A DNA stretch of 64,000 bases from Nymphaea colorata (lineage: Eukaryota; Streptophyta; Magnoliopsida; Nymphaeales; Nymphaeaceae). Below, piece by piece: positions 1-10,060 of the stretch (position 1 is the first letter of the stretch; each line of letters opens with the position of its first letter). A model generated the notes under the pieces. It was not told the DNA's origin. It ran no database searches and worked only from the letters and a program-made list of their open reading frames with translations. The translations under genes were made by a program, and so were the position numbers. Location: the NCBI RefSeq assembly GCF_008831285.2, contig NW_022204507.1, forward strand, positions 6,654,174 through 6,718,173, in the 5' to 3' direction.

Positions 1-1086
1 AGTTTCATGTAGTGCGTCAGTTAACTAGGTCCTCATCATGTGAGACTATTGTTGAAGGTCAATTGTTTGGACTTTCTTCTTGTGGTGCTTGACTGGCCTT
101 CTTTAGGTGCGTATTTTATTCTAGTGGGGACGTGGGTAGTTTTCTGATTTCATGCTTGTTTGAATCTTAGTTAAAGTGGTTGGTGTCTGATTGTTAAGTG
201 TCGTGTTTTCTTCATTGAGCTTGTGATTTTGAATATGTATGTTAGTTGCACATGGCATGGTTACAACAATTTATATTTTAGAATGTATATGAATATTGGA
301 GCTGTTATGCCTTGGTATTTACTTTGTGTGTTTGTTTCTCTTCATTAGTCAACCTTTCTGAATGGGTCGAACCTAGTTAGTTAGCTGAATTATTTTGCAA
401 ACATATATTAGTCATCGATTTGTTTTTTCGTTATTTGTCTTTGGTCGTTGACATTCCTTATATCATAAGCATTCAGTATTTTTGAAGGTCCTCTGTTTCC
501 GTTGAGTCAACATTTAGTTTTGGTATCAACTCTTTACAAAGACAGGTCTAACCATGATTTGGCAAACCTGTAAAAACTACAAAAATCATTCTCTGTTTCA
601 GAGTCAGAAGACTTATGACGTTCTGATCTGGGATAAAGTTGAATTTGGGTTTGATTGTTGGTTTGAAGTTTCTTGTGTGAAAATCAGCCGACAAAATTTC
701 AAATTTTTTTCAACTTGAGTATTTTGATATATTGTTGTTAAACTTTCACTGTTTCTATTTCTCACAAACAAAAATTTCGAAAACTGAGCTCTATTTCTTG
801 TTTTTTGAATTCTATCTAGGAAGCAGATTTTTCAATTTTACTTTTCACAAATTTTTTAGTGAAATTTTCTAGTTATTATTATTATTATTTATTTAAGGCT
901 CTGTGTCCATATCAAAGCCAATACTCCAACCTACACAGTTTTAGACTTTGTTTAGTGGGGAGAATTGTGATTTTGCATATTTGTGTGTTATTGCTAGGAA
1001 AATTATCTAGTAAGGCTTTTGATTGCCTTATTTTGTTGGAGCCCTTCCTCACTTGGGTCTCCTCTAGAGTTAGAGATCAAGCCTGT
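1..1086. other. AT-rich non-coding stretch left of gap
   Basis: No open frame longer than about 75 residues of real sequence and no recognisable motif on either strand. The DNA is T-rich with short homopolymers and could be intron or intergenic. It does not match the modules repeated further right by eye. Confidence 0.5.
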
Positions 1087-1186
1087 NNNNNNNNNNNNNN
1101 NNNNNNNNNNNNNNNNNNNNNNNNNNNNNNNNNNNNNNNNNNNNNNNNNNNNNNNNNNNNNNNNNNNNNNNNNNNNNNNNNNNNNN
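1087..1186. other. assembly gap (100 N)
   Basis: Exactly 100 consecutive N, the conventional length for a scaffold gap of unknown size. Any reading frame drawn across it is meaningless, and the true distance between its flanks is unknown. Confidence 0.98.
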
Positions 1187-1299
1187 GGCAAAGCCCATAG
1201 AAACACAACAAGGAAAGAAAGACGCCTTGGTGCCCCTCTTACAACCAAGCACAGGCATCGGTTTCCCTTTCTTTCACTTTCAAACCCATCTCCCTCTCC

Positions 1300-1345
1300 T
1301 CTACTCTTATAAATACTCCCTTATCCCTCCGGTTCCGTCCACCCA
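1300..1345 (+). promoter_or_regulatory. putative core promoter with TATA box
   Basis: The motif TTATAAATA lies at 1308-1316, preceded by a CT-rich tract and followed by C/T-rich and then GA-rich leader-like sequence up to an ATG at 1555. This is the usual look of a plant core promoter with a start site about 30 bases downstream. The function is inferred from sequence layout alone. Confidence 0.4.
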
Positions 1346-1554
1346 AATCCTCCATCCTTGATCTTTCCCTCCTTCCCTGTCCCTTTGGTAATAGAGAAGC
1401 AAACTCTTTCCTTCGACGAGCGTTTGTTCCCTATTGCTTTGTTCGTCTGGTAGTCGTTGTCAAGAGACAGAGAGTAAGAGAGAGAGAGGAGGGAGATCCA
1501 GGGAGAGGGAGAGTGTTTCAGTCGTAGTCATTCTGCAAGAAAAGGAGGGAAGAC

Positions 1555-1686
1555 ATGAATTCTATCACAAAACTTGTGAGGGACTTTGTCGGCTTCACTA
1601 TGTGGTTGTTCAATCACACTGCTCCTGTCGTAAACAGGCCAGAGGACCTGAACTTCCTGCTGCCCTCTCGGTGGAGTTGGAAGTAG
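1555..1686 (+). CDS. unrecognised 43-residue open frame or first exon
   Basis: The ATG at 1555 sits in a fair context (GAAGAC before it), about 215 bases below a TATA-like motif. The frame runs 43 codons to a TAG at 1684-1686. The peptide starts MNSITKLVRDFVGFTMWLFN, moderately hydrophobic in its first 20 residues, followed by a Pro/Arg-containing part. I do not recognise a family. It could be the first exon of a spliced gene: a hydrophobic stretch also appears in another frame at about 1970-2085, compatible with a membrane segment in a later exon. It could equally be a decayed gene. No intron could be fixed. Confidence 0.25.
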   Translation: MNSITKLVRDFVGFTMWLFNHTAPVVNRPEDLNFLLPSRWSWK

Positions 1687-1689
1687 ATG

Positions 1690-3070
1690 CAGGCGCAGGT
1701 ACTCCACCTGAGCAGGTGGAGGTAGACGTATAATTGGGCCAGCAGGAGGCATCGACATTGGCAGTGTTATCCGATGATGGTGAGAATTATTACTAGCCCA
1801 TTCATCCATCCTAATTGCCGTCTGCTTCCTCCTGTGCCTCCTTCTGTCTCTCTTTGTAGCGTCGTTCTCAAATTGACATGCCGTTTTGTCAAAGTTGCAC
1901 CGCAAATTGAGCAAGAAGGAGGTAATTCCCTAATTACTTCCAAAGCAGCACGATTAAAGGAACTGATGATCGGCTTTGCACTCCTCAATCCTTCTTGCAC
2001 CAGTCTTTCGTAGCCGGCACCTGCTCCCATGCCTTGTACGTGGGCATTACCTCGCTGGGCATAGCCCTCTCCCTCTTCCTTTGTTAAGCATGTGGTAGTG
2101 CTTTTAGTTACATACTTTTCTCTGTTCTTTGTTCCCAGTGATACGAGTGTCCACTTAATTCATGACTGCCCGAATCTCCAGATACTTGACCCCCCACGGA
2201 GAAATTCACAAGTCTTCCTTTTCTAACATTGCACACAACCCAAAAGAAAAAAAGTGTAGCATTTTGCAGGTGGTCACATGTCAATGAAGGTCCACGGCGC
2301 CCTTCTGATGGTCTCCACCTCCTCCTTTTGGAGCGCTATTCATGCTGGGTGTTAGGGCATCATGGTGAAGGTTGGTTTAAAGAAACTCGGACAAACATAC
2401 CCAAAAATACCACTCAAAAACGCTATTTCTTTTTCTCTCTACTTTACTTATGTTTTACAGTGCTCCATATATTTAAGAACCAAAAAGGAAAAAAAGGAAG
2501 CAAAGCTACCACACGGCTCGCCCTGCCCTCTTGAAACACCACTCAAAAACGACCCACCAAAAAACACCATGCTTTGGAGGAGGTGCACGTCGTGCAAAGT
2601 ACCCTAAAATAATAAACTATCAAGTCCTTGAAACTTCCATTTATGGCTACCCACAACCCTACTATATATCAATCATCCACAACTTTAATATTTCACTGTA
2701 AAAAGCGTAACAATAATAAATTGGTCTTATGTCTGACCAATTTTGATCGTCTAGTTCTGAATCAAAGCTAAAGATAATACAGCAGCACTGCCAGCACAGA
2801 CTGAATCAAAAGCAATAGAATAGGGTGCAGTAACAGTAATAAAAGCATCCTCCCGAAGAAAAGGTAGAGCTGCAGAGCAGAAGCACAACAACTGAACGAT
2901 ATGGAGAAAGAAATGTTCACTTGTGAGCAGCAGAAGACACAAATGGCTACCTAGGGCTGCAGACGAAGAGAGGAACAAAAGCGTGAGAGAAAGATGGATG
3001 AGAGAGAAAATAAAGTGTGGTAGATGCCATTGCCGATGGAATCCAGACCAGGTGATTTCTGATGAGCATG
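1690..3070. other. unassigned sequence
   Basis: Short open frames occur on both strands but none shows a known motif or coding rhythm. One hydrophobic run on the plus strand (1970-2085) may belong to the unidentified gene upstream. The rest is low-complexity or intron-like. Confidence 0.35.
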
Positions 3071-3074
3071 TGCC

Positions 3075-3500
3075 GATTTGCTGACACAATCTGCTTTCTT
3101 CCGAATCCCCTGTGCTGTGGGCCACCGAGGGAGTGAGCAAGAAAGAGCCAGGGCAGGGATTGTGGGCCATTGCAGAGAGAGAGGGCCCCTGTGCTGTGGT
3201 TGTGGGCCATTGCAGGGAGAGAGGGAGCGAGAGAGACCCAGAGAGGCCTGTGCTGTGGCTGTGGGCCAGGGCAGGGATTGGGAGCGAGCGAACGAGGGGG
3301 AAGGAGCGAGTGAGAGAGAGCCAGAGAGGGTGGGGCCATCGCTCGATTGTGCTGTGGGCCAGAGAGGTAGGGGAGCGAGAGAGAGGGGTGACACAGGGAA
3401 GGGCAAGAGATGGAGGGAGCAAGCGAGAGAGGGGCGAAATAGGGTAGGGTGACTGCGAGAGAGGGAGCGAGCGAGCGAGAGAGAGGACGGGGCTGGCGAG
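3075..3500. repeat. GA-rich imperfect minisatellite
   Basis: Degenerate repeats combine GAGAGAGGGAGCGAG runs with a recurring GTGCTGTGG..GTGGGCCA unit, seen at about 3112, 3191, 3248 and 3349. The region is much richer in G than its flanks on the plus strand. The long open frames here, on both strands, exist only because this composition lacks stop codons. Confidence 0.7.
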
Positions 3501-3539
3501 CAACGGGTGGGGTCTAGACGAGGGATGGGTCAGACCAAG

Positions 3540-5441
3540 CTTAAAGAAATTGATTTTTCAAATATCATTTTTTTTTTTGGGCTGACCCGAGCCATGGCCA
3601 AGGCCCCCCTTCCATCCGCCCCTAGCCTTGGGGCCCTTTTCAAAATTTGATTCATGGGTTCATATTTTAGAAAAACCGAGTCACTTATGTGTACATTTAA
3701 TTGTAGTTTTTCTCTAATTGGACATCATTCTAAATGAAAATAAACTCTTCCCACAAGTGCTTAAATTAAAATAAGAGCAAGAAACTGAAATGGATGAAAA
3801 TGGATTAGAGTCACCTATCTTATGGTTGGTCTTGATGATTGATCTTCCTCCTTGCTTGTTTTCTCAAACAAGCAATCGTAAGTAAGAATTCGAGCTTAGC
3901 AAAGGAAAAAGAAGAAGAATGACTTGCTGGAATTTGTAGTGGGAAGCATCTGACCATGAAAATCCTAAGGGTTCACTTAAGCACCCTAACTTAGTAAAAT
4001 CAATGGAGAGAATAAGATAAGATGAAGAAGAGAATGAGAACATGGGCAGAAGAGGGCTTGGATGATTTTTCCTTCTCATCCTTGGCTTCTCCCTCCTTGC
4101 AACTTGATAAAAACTTCAAAAATTCATCCCCCTCCTTGGTTGCGAAGTGGGAGTTTATATAGAGGAGAAGATGGGTTTAACCACATTTTTAACTCACATT
4201 GTAAACTCACTTAAGACTTTGGGGACTTGTAAAATGAGTTAAAGAGGGTTTAATGGCTTTAATTGACCACAACCAACTCATTTACACGAGCTACGAGGGC
4301 TGGGCTAAATGTGGTCATCCTTAGTTCAGACCTAGCTACCCAACTTTGACCAAAATTTTTGAACGAAAATGCTCTTGCAGAGGGTTTTGTCTTATTTTAT
4401 TTTATTTATTTATTTTTTTGTTTGAAATTGAGCTTGTTAGGTTAAAACTTAGTTACTAAGCTCTACATGTTATTGAATTATGACAATTCAATTTAAATTT
4501 GAATAAAATTTGAAAATTCTATCAAATTTGATTGGAAAAAGGGTATTTTCGTGTATTACTTGATTGAAAATAGATTTCATCTGAATCAAACTTTGGTTTG
4601 AAATATTGAATTTCAATTTCATATTTGATTTATGCATTTGATAAATCTAAATGTATATTTGCCTTTCATAAATTCTTAAATTAGGTTTTCTAATCTCAAT
4701 TGATCATAGAAGGACAAAATTGTTCAGATTGGTCAAATTTGACCAATTGACCAAAGTCAAAGCTCATTTGCAAGTAATTTGACTTGGCTTGAGGTAAGTT
4801 GATGAATTTGACTAAAAAGGCTCTTAATTGAGCAAAATTGTGCTTTGACTGAGTCTAGTCAAAGTGGATTCGATTTGGTCCAGTTCTATTTTTGTCCACT
4901 AATTTGGTCTTGGGACAGACCTACCCTTTTGATCGAACTGAGCTCATGGTGACTGAGCCTAGCTGAAATTAGCGCTAGATTTGGGTGCACGCAGGTCAAA
5001 CCTACTTCGATTAAGTAAGTTTGGCGAGTTTAATTCTAACACTTTGAAAATGATTTTTTTATTTAATTGAAGATTGATATTTTTGGAAAAAGGGGGTGTG
5101 TGACCTCTTGGGTGGGCTTTTTGACCACACGGGCTTAGTGGGGCCCACACGTGGGTCCCACATAGCATTCTAGACCAAATTAGATCCAATTTTTGGATTT
5201 AAATCAAAATTTGAATTTTGCATTCGGATATGGATTTCAAATGGCATTTGAAATAGGATTTGCATTCCAAATAACATTTGTAATTGGATTTGGATTCCAA
5301 ATCCTTATTGGGAACTAGTTTAGACTTATAATCATGCTTTGGGATTCATGTCACCAGTCAAATTCATGATCTGAATCTAAATTGTCCTTTAAATTTTGAC
5401 ATTTCTTCAATTGTGATCTGAAAAAATTTGGGGTGTTAACA
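3540..5441 (-). mobile_element. probable LTR-type retroelement remnant
   Basis: On the minus strand the segment begins TGTTAACACCCCAAATTTTT at 5441, a typical plant LTR 5' end opening with TG. The sequence behind it is AT-rich and repetitive (ATTTGGATT/AATTTGA), and a GGCC-rich block lies at 3580-3640. I see no protein domain, no primer-binding site and no matching far end with a 5-bp target duplication, so it may be a truncated solo LTR. The right edge is clearer than the left, which is a guess. Confidence 0.35.
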
Positions 5442-5668
5442 AACCCAAATAATTTTAAATAAAAACTTTGATAAAGCTTCACTAACCAAATCTTGAAGAT
5501 GAAATCAAAGTAGCTCAGAAAGTGAACTTAACCAAGCAACATAAAAATGCACTTGACCATCATTGATTAAAAAAATGCTTACAACGTCGAAAGACCCATA
5601 AAAAGAACTCAACAAAGAATGAAAGCCCCAAAAGCACGCATACACCACTCCACACTCGAGATGCTCGC
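5442..5668. other. flank between LTR-like end and C2 copy 1
   Basis: AT-rich sequence with no supported gene. It lies downstream of the last exon of the adjacent minus-strand C2-like gene copy and may contain its 3' untranslated part. Confidence 0.4.
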
Positions 5669-6720
5669 TTAAGACACACCGTGAGCTTTTGGCCAATGAT
5701 GGGACCCACGACGAGCTAACCGACAACACAAAAGAGAACAGCCCAAGTAACTTGATGCACAACCGTTGGAGGGTGCACCAGAAGGCCGCTGTTGTGGTAC
5801 ACTTCCCTGCAATGGATAATATGAAATAATTGAATTCCAATACTTTTGGAAGCAGAAGTGCAATTAAGCAAAACAAGCGTGAAATTTTACACACATCAGC
5901 CCCACAGAGTTGCATTCTTATCGTAATGTCACCAGCAATGCTTTGCGCTCCACCCTTGTTAAGAAAAAGAGAGCAAATAACCAAGTATTATTTCAAGTCC
6001 ATAAGGTCTGAGGAAACATTGAGCAACAGCAGAAAATCTGGTGGGCAGCCATTTTAAGCCCCATATAGTAATCCAAGCGGCCTCTTGTGAAATCTCATGT
6101 TTAACCTGAATTGTTTGGTTTCTCATCAACCAAGCGAGGATCAAGCTAAATACAGTTATTTGAGGTGATTTTTTTTTCTCTCTGCAGTTTCTTACAAAAT
6201 CTAATACAAATTGACACTAACTTATTAAGCATAGCTAGCGTTCTCCTCGATTTAGTTCTTCACCCTATATTGAGAAATCTACAATGATATTTCTGCCATT
6301 TGACTTTGCAGTAGGGCTATGATAAGTGAAAGATGCTCATGATATGTGCTCTGTTTAAAACCTCGACCTTGTGTAATCCAGTGACATTGCCTGTTCATCT
6401 TCTCCTTCGCGAATAACCCTGTTCAGATGAAATCTACGTGATGGAGGAAAAGCATAAATTATTACAATCTGCAAAATGAAGTGGTTGAAGCAGGAGAGGT
6501 GCATTGGAAGAATTCAGATTAGAAATGATTACGTTGCAACTGGAAGATGACGGAACAGTGTCATTGTTATCCCTGCTCCGGACAGAAACAGTGATTGATT
6601 CTGGAAACCCTTGAACAAGGAACCTCTCTGTAAAGCTTGGTCCGTTAACAGCTGAATGCACAAGTAGGTACATCAATTGGACATATATACACATATCAGA
6701 TGATTAATCAAACTCATATG
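5669..6720 (-). pseudogene. C2-domain-like gene, copy 1 (3' exons only)
   Basis: Minus-strand exons align with other copies in the window. The last exon is about 5669-5806, after acceptor CCATTGCAG, and encodes GSVPQQRPSGAPSNG.. to a stop. Exon 5 is about 5895-5954 (core GDITIRMQ, donor GTGTGT). An exon 4-like block is near 6340-6410 and an exon 3-like block near 6540-6710 (core PSFTERF.., then ESITVSVRSR). Exon 4 has lost one base against the 48-kb copy and no first or second exon follows upstream, so this is a fragment. Plant C2 proteins of this size bind membranes or Ca2+ as a family; no function can be assigned to this copy. Confidence 0.5.
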
Positions 6721-8160
6721 CAATAGCTAAATAGATATTTTACCTTTTCGTTTGGCCGCCGGGTCAGCCTAAAAACTATGAGTCTATATTCAAAACTTGG
6801 ATTGGTTTGGAATTTTTTATTTTATTTCCTTTTCTTTCTTCTGCTGAACTACCTAAACATAAACTTCTGCACTGACTGCAAAAAATTGACTTCCTATGTA
6901 TGTTTTATTTGTAATTAGTTTGATGGATGAGAAATGAAATTATGACTAATTTACAAAACAAATCATCACAAGTTCTAGATATCTAAGCTATGTTTCTTCT
7001 TGCTGTTTATGTGGCTATGGCCTTTTTATCCCTCTCTCGGAGGACACAGTTTTTTATTCAAAATCTGATGAGATCTATCAATATCCAGAAATTCTTTCAT
7101 ATTACTACAACAGCTAAAGTATTTCCTTATAACTGTACTTTCCATGTCATGACATGATTATTTTGCTTATGCGAGTTGGGTTCCTAATTTTTTCCAAGGC
7201 CGACAGGGGCCATGTTTAAGTAGTATTGTAAACCTAAAGGCTCATTTGAATATGCCCAAAAAATCTCTCGACAGAACAAATGTGTTTTATGAATTTGTCT
7301 CAATTTTTAAGACATATTTATAGAACATATTACAAATTGTTCTCCTTCCCAAACAGCCTGATCCTAAAAGTCGCATGTTTTGCATGTCTTGTTTCAGCTG
7401 TCTGGGTGCAGAACAATTAAGTTGGATGGCAAATTAATGAGATTCTTAAATTGTTCATAGCATTAAGGTAGAGGATACAAGTGAAATCACCCAGGCAGGC
7501 TGGGATGAAGCAAGTGAAGAGAGGAGGAATTCTGTCGAGTTTTCTTGAGTTCAGCCTAATTGGTCCCAATTGGTTGTACGGCGGAGTTGAATTTGCAATA
7601 CTTGGAGCTCGATGAGCCCAAACTTGGGTTCAAGTAACTTAATCCTATATTACTATAAAATGGCTCAGAATTTCACTCTCAAATCTAGACTTGGGTTATA
7701 ACTATCTAAGACAACCGAATTATGTTAATAACTGGATCTTAAACCCGGGATAATGAGGGGCTGGTCACTGATCTGGACTATGCGAGAAGTCGGTCCTTCG
7801 GCATGGGTGTTTCCTAACCCATTTGCTTAATTGAGCTGGTTAACAAGGGCGTCGGCTGTGTTATGGACTCAAGATCGTAGACTAGTTAACTATGGAAACT
7901 TATCATCCATAATTGGGGTAGATTAATTAATGTTTCTAATCATGTTTAATTATGTGCTGAAATTCAAGGATTTTTCTTTTGGCACTCATACAAATTGATT
8001 TGTACTTTCAAACTACCTCCTAAGAAAGTGTCTATGCCACTAGTTCAAACAAACCAACACACACACACATATATTATATATATATATAAATAAATAAATA
8101 ATATATATAATAATATATATATATATAATATATATATATATATATACCTATGAATGCTTG
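5800..8160 (+). repeat. partial direct copy of module B (homologous to 11.34-14.54 kb)
   Basis: The block runs collinear with about 11,340-14,540. Shared landmarks are the C2 exon 5 region, the ATATACACATATCAGATG tract, the section on clearing-type AT-rich intron sequence and the CACACACATATAT microsatellite. Several indels separate the two. It is followed directly by the start of an A-type module, so B and A are arranged in tandem here. Confidence 0.75.
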
Positions 8161-8330
8161 GTAGGCACTAAACCGATTGGGTAAGGGATAAAAGTCATGC
8201 CTTTTATAAACACTAGTTTAATATGAATCATGTTTTAGTTCCAGTCTTCTTATTTTTTAAATTAGTCTTTTCATTACCAAAATTGATGTTATATGAATCA
8301 TTCATTTTTTTTCATTCATTATGTCAATCA
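6721..8330. other. intron-derived B-module sequence without exons
   Basis: In the fuller copy at 12.5-15.6 kb this sequence lies between C2 exons 3 and 2. Here the block stops at the (TA)n array at about 8062-8150, before the exon 2 region, so no coding part remains. Confidence 0.55.
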
Positions 8331-8371
8331 GTGCTTTGAAGCAAGTGATTTTTGTTTTTCTGGAAACAGAT

Positions 8372-8670
8372 TTGAAGCTTTGCATGCCTACGAGTATCGC
8401 TGACAGTGGATCAGAATCTTATTACCTGAACATGGTCCGAGCAAAATGCGAGGTTATCGATTAGAAATTAGTTTCTTATTCATTGGATCTATCTAAGCAA
8501 CCAGACTACTAGAGTACTTCATTCGATCAACTAAATCAATATGTGAGTCGGATTTAGGTGATTATATTTTGGATATGACCTGTTGATCGTGGTTCTCTTA
8601 TATACCAAATTAAATGGGAATCCTGTAAAGCTGTTAATTTTAATGAGATTAGATGGTGGAGATGAAGTTG
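8372..8670 (+). pseudogene. unrecognised exon-like fragment (A-module ORF), broken
   Basis: The block is preceded by an acceptor-like TTTTTCTGGAAACAG and aligns with the open 79-codon frame at 32,228-32,467. Here the same frame (KLVSYSLDLSKQPDY.., then SLIYQIKWES) carries several stops. I recognise no family. It matters mainly as a marker of the A module and may be the remnant of an exon from an unrelated plus-strand gene. Confidence 0.35.
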
Positions 8671-8920
8671 AAAAAAAAAAAAGAAAAACTAAGTTGTAAT
8701 TAAAAAGTCATAGATCTCAACTAACGAAGCTTATTTATTCCTTCTTATAAGTGGCATTTTGGCAGCTTGGAAGTACAATTAACTTGGTTTCTATTTTCTT
8801 CAATTTATTCTCAAACATCTTATCTTGTCAAAATCAATGACTCATATGTGCAATTTTCATCCAAACTGTTATATAAGAGTCTAGTAGCTACCTTTTTCTT
8901 ATATATATATATATAATGAG

Positions 8921-9464
8921 TGAACGATGACTCTAGCCATTTAAGCCCCGTTTGATGCACAAGAAAAATACTATACAAAGTGGTTTTTTTTCAAGTTTGT
9001 ATGGATTTCCTCCGCAGCATCAAACAAAGGGAATTTACCATGCATTTTTTAATGAATTTAGAAAAACTAGAGTCATAGATCTCAACTAACGCAGCTTATT
9101 TTTTCCCTCTTATAGGCGGCATTTTGGCCACTTGAAAGTACAATTAATACTAAGAAAAAAATTACGATAGCTATCTAGGTCTGATTTTTTTCCACAAAAA
9201 AATCTTCCTTTCTTACATTGAAAAATTTTCCTTCCTGTGCATCAAACGTGACCTTAGAGTCACTCAACCATCTAACCAATGTCATTCATTTAAAGCATAC
9301 GGACGGTTGAGAGAAAAACAATGAAAAAAATGTGTAAGGTAATATTAGATAACGAAAATACCACTTGTCTTTTTCTCATTATTTTTTCTTAGTCGTCCAT
9401 AACGTTGGATTGGATGGTATGGAATAGATGGTTAGGTGACTCTAAAAAAGTAGAGTCGCTATTT

Positions 9465-9466
<2 letters not shown>
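8921..9466. mobile_element. MITE-like element (GTGACTCTAG family) carrying a nested MITE
   Basis: The left end GATGACTCTAGCCATTT and the right end, read inverted, GCGACTCTACTTTTTTAGAG form imperfect terminal inverted repeats. (TA)n arrays abut both ends, consistent with a TA target. A second inverted-repeat element sits inside at about 8944-9255 (ends GTTTGATGCAC / GTGCATCAAAC). Homologous nested pairs occur at 32.7-33.2 and 51.4-51.85 kb. Confidence 0.6.
8944..9255. mobile_element. nested Tourist-like MITE (GTTTGATGCAC ends)
   Basis: The terminal inverted repeats are GCCCCGTTTGATGCACAAG and, at the right end read inverted, AAGGTCACGTTTGATGCACAG. The better preserved 51.6-kb copy has TAA flanks on both sides, as PIF/Harbinger-type MITEs do. 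It has no coding capacity. Confidence 0.55.
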
Positions 9467-9503
<37 letters not shown>

Positions 9504-9506
9504 TAT
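9465..9506. repeat. (TA)n microsatellite
   Basis: A nearly pure TA array directly follows the MITE right end. Equivalent arrays follow the same MITE at 33.2 and 51.2-51.4 kb. Confidence 0.9.
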
Positions 9507-9824
9507 AAGAAAATTGATTGAACCAACTTACTTATGAGAGTCATCCAACCCATTGTCACACACAATTGGGAGGAAAATAAGAAGAAATAATAGATCTTTT
9601 ATCATCTAGTATTAATTGTCACAATGGCTATTATAAAATTAATGATTGCATTCAACTTGCTAAAAATTGTAAAATTTAATTGTTTGATAACACCACAGCG
9701 GAATATTAATTTGTCAAACTCAAGCATCACTTGGGTTTTTTATTGAAAAAGAAAATGATTTATGATGATGTAGGTCAACTCTTATATTATCCTTAGAAAC
9801 TTAAAAAGGCTATCGTGACCTCAA

Positions 9825-10060
9825 ATTTTTTATCTCATAAACATAATCTCATATTTATGTTTAGCATTATCTCATACATTCATCTGTTATCTTATTATCT
9901 TATCTCATACATGTCTGTTACCTTATTATCTCATAAATCATGTGTTATCTCATAAACATTATCTCATTCGTATGTTTAACTTTATCAAATAATTCTTTCT
10001 GTTATCTCATTATCTCATAAATCTTTTGTTATCTCATAAACATTATGTCATACTTATTGT
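9825..10060. repeat. TTATCTCATAA minisatellite, copy 1
   Basis: A degenerate tandem array built on TTATCTCATAAAC/TACAT units of roughly 14-28 bases. The equivalent arrays lie at about 33,555-33,800 and inverted at about 50,775-50,935. Confidence 0.75.

Noticed and set aside
1003-1312. Open frames spanning the N block
   Set aside because: They exist only because N was translated as X; the gap length is arbitrary.
2751-3503. Long frames (up to 250 codons) in the GA-rich block
   Set aside because: Ser/Pro/Leu- or Arg/Glu-rich translations on both strands come from stop-poor GAGAGG repeats, with no domain.
9825-10060. CRISPR array
   Set aside because: Repeats are degenerate with no unique spacers of constant length, and the genome is a plant's.
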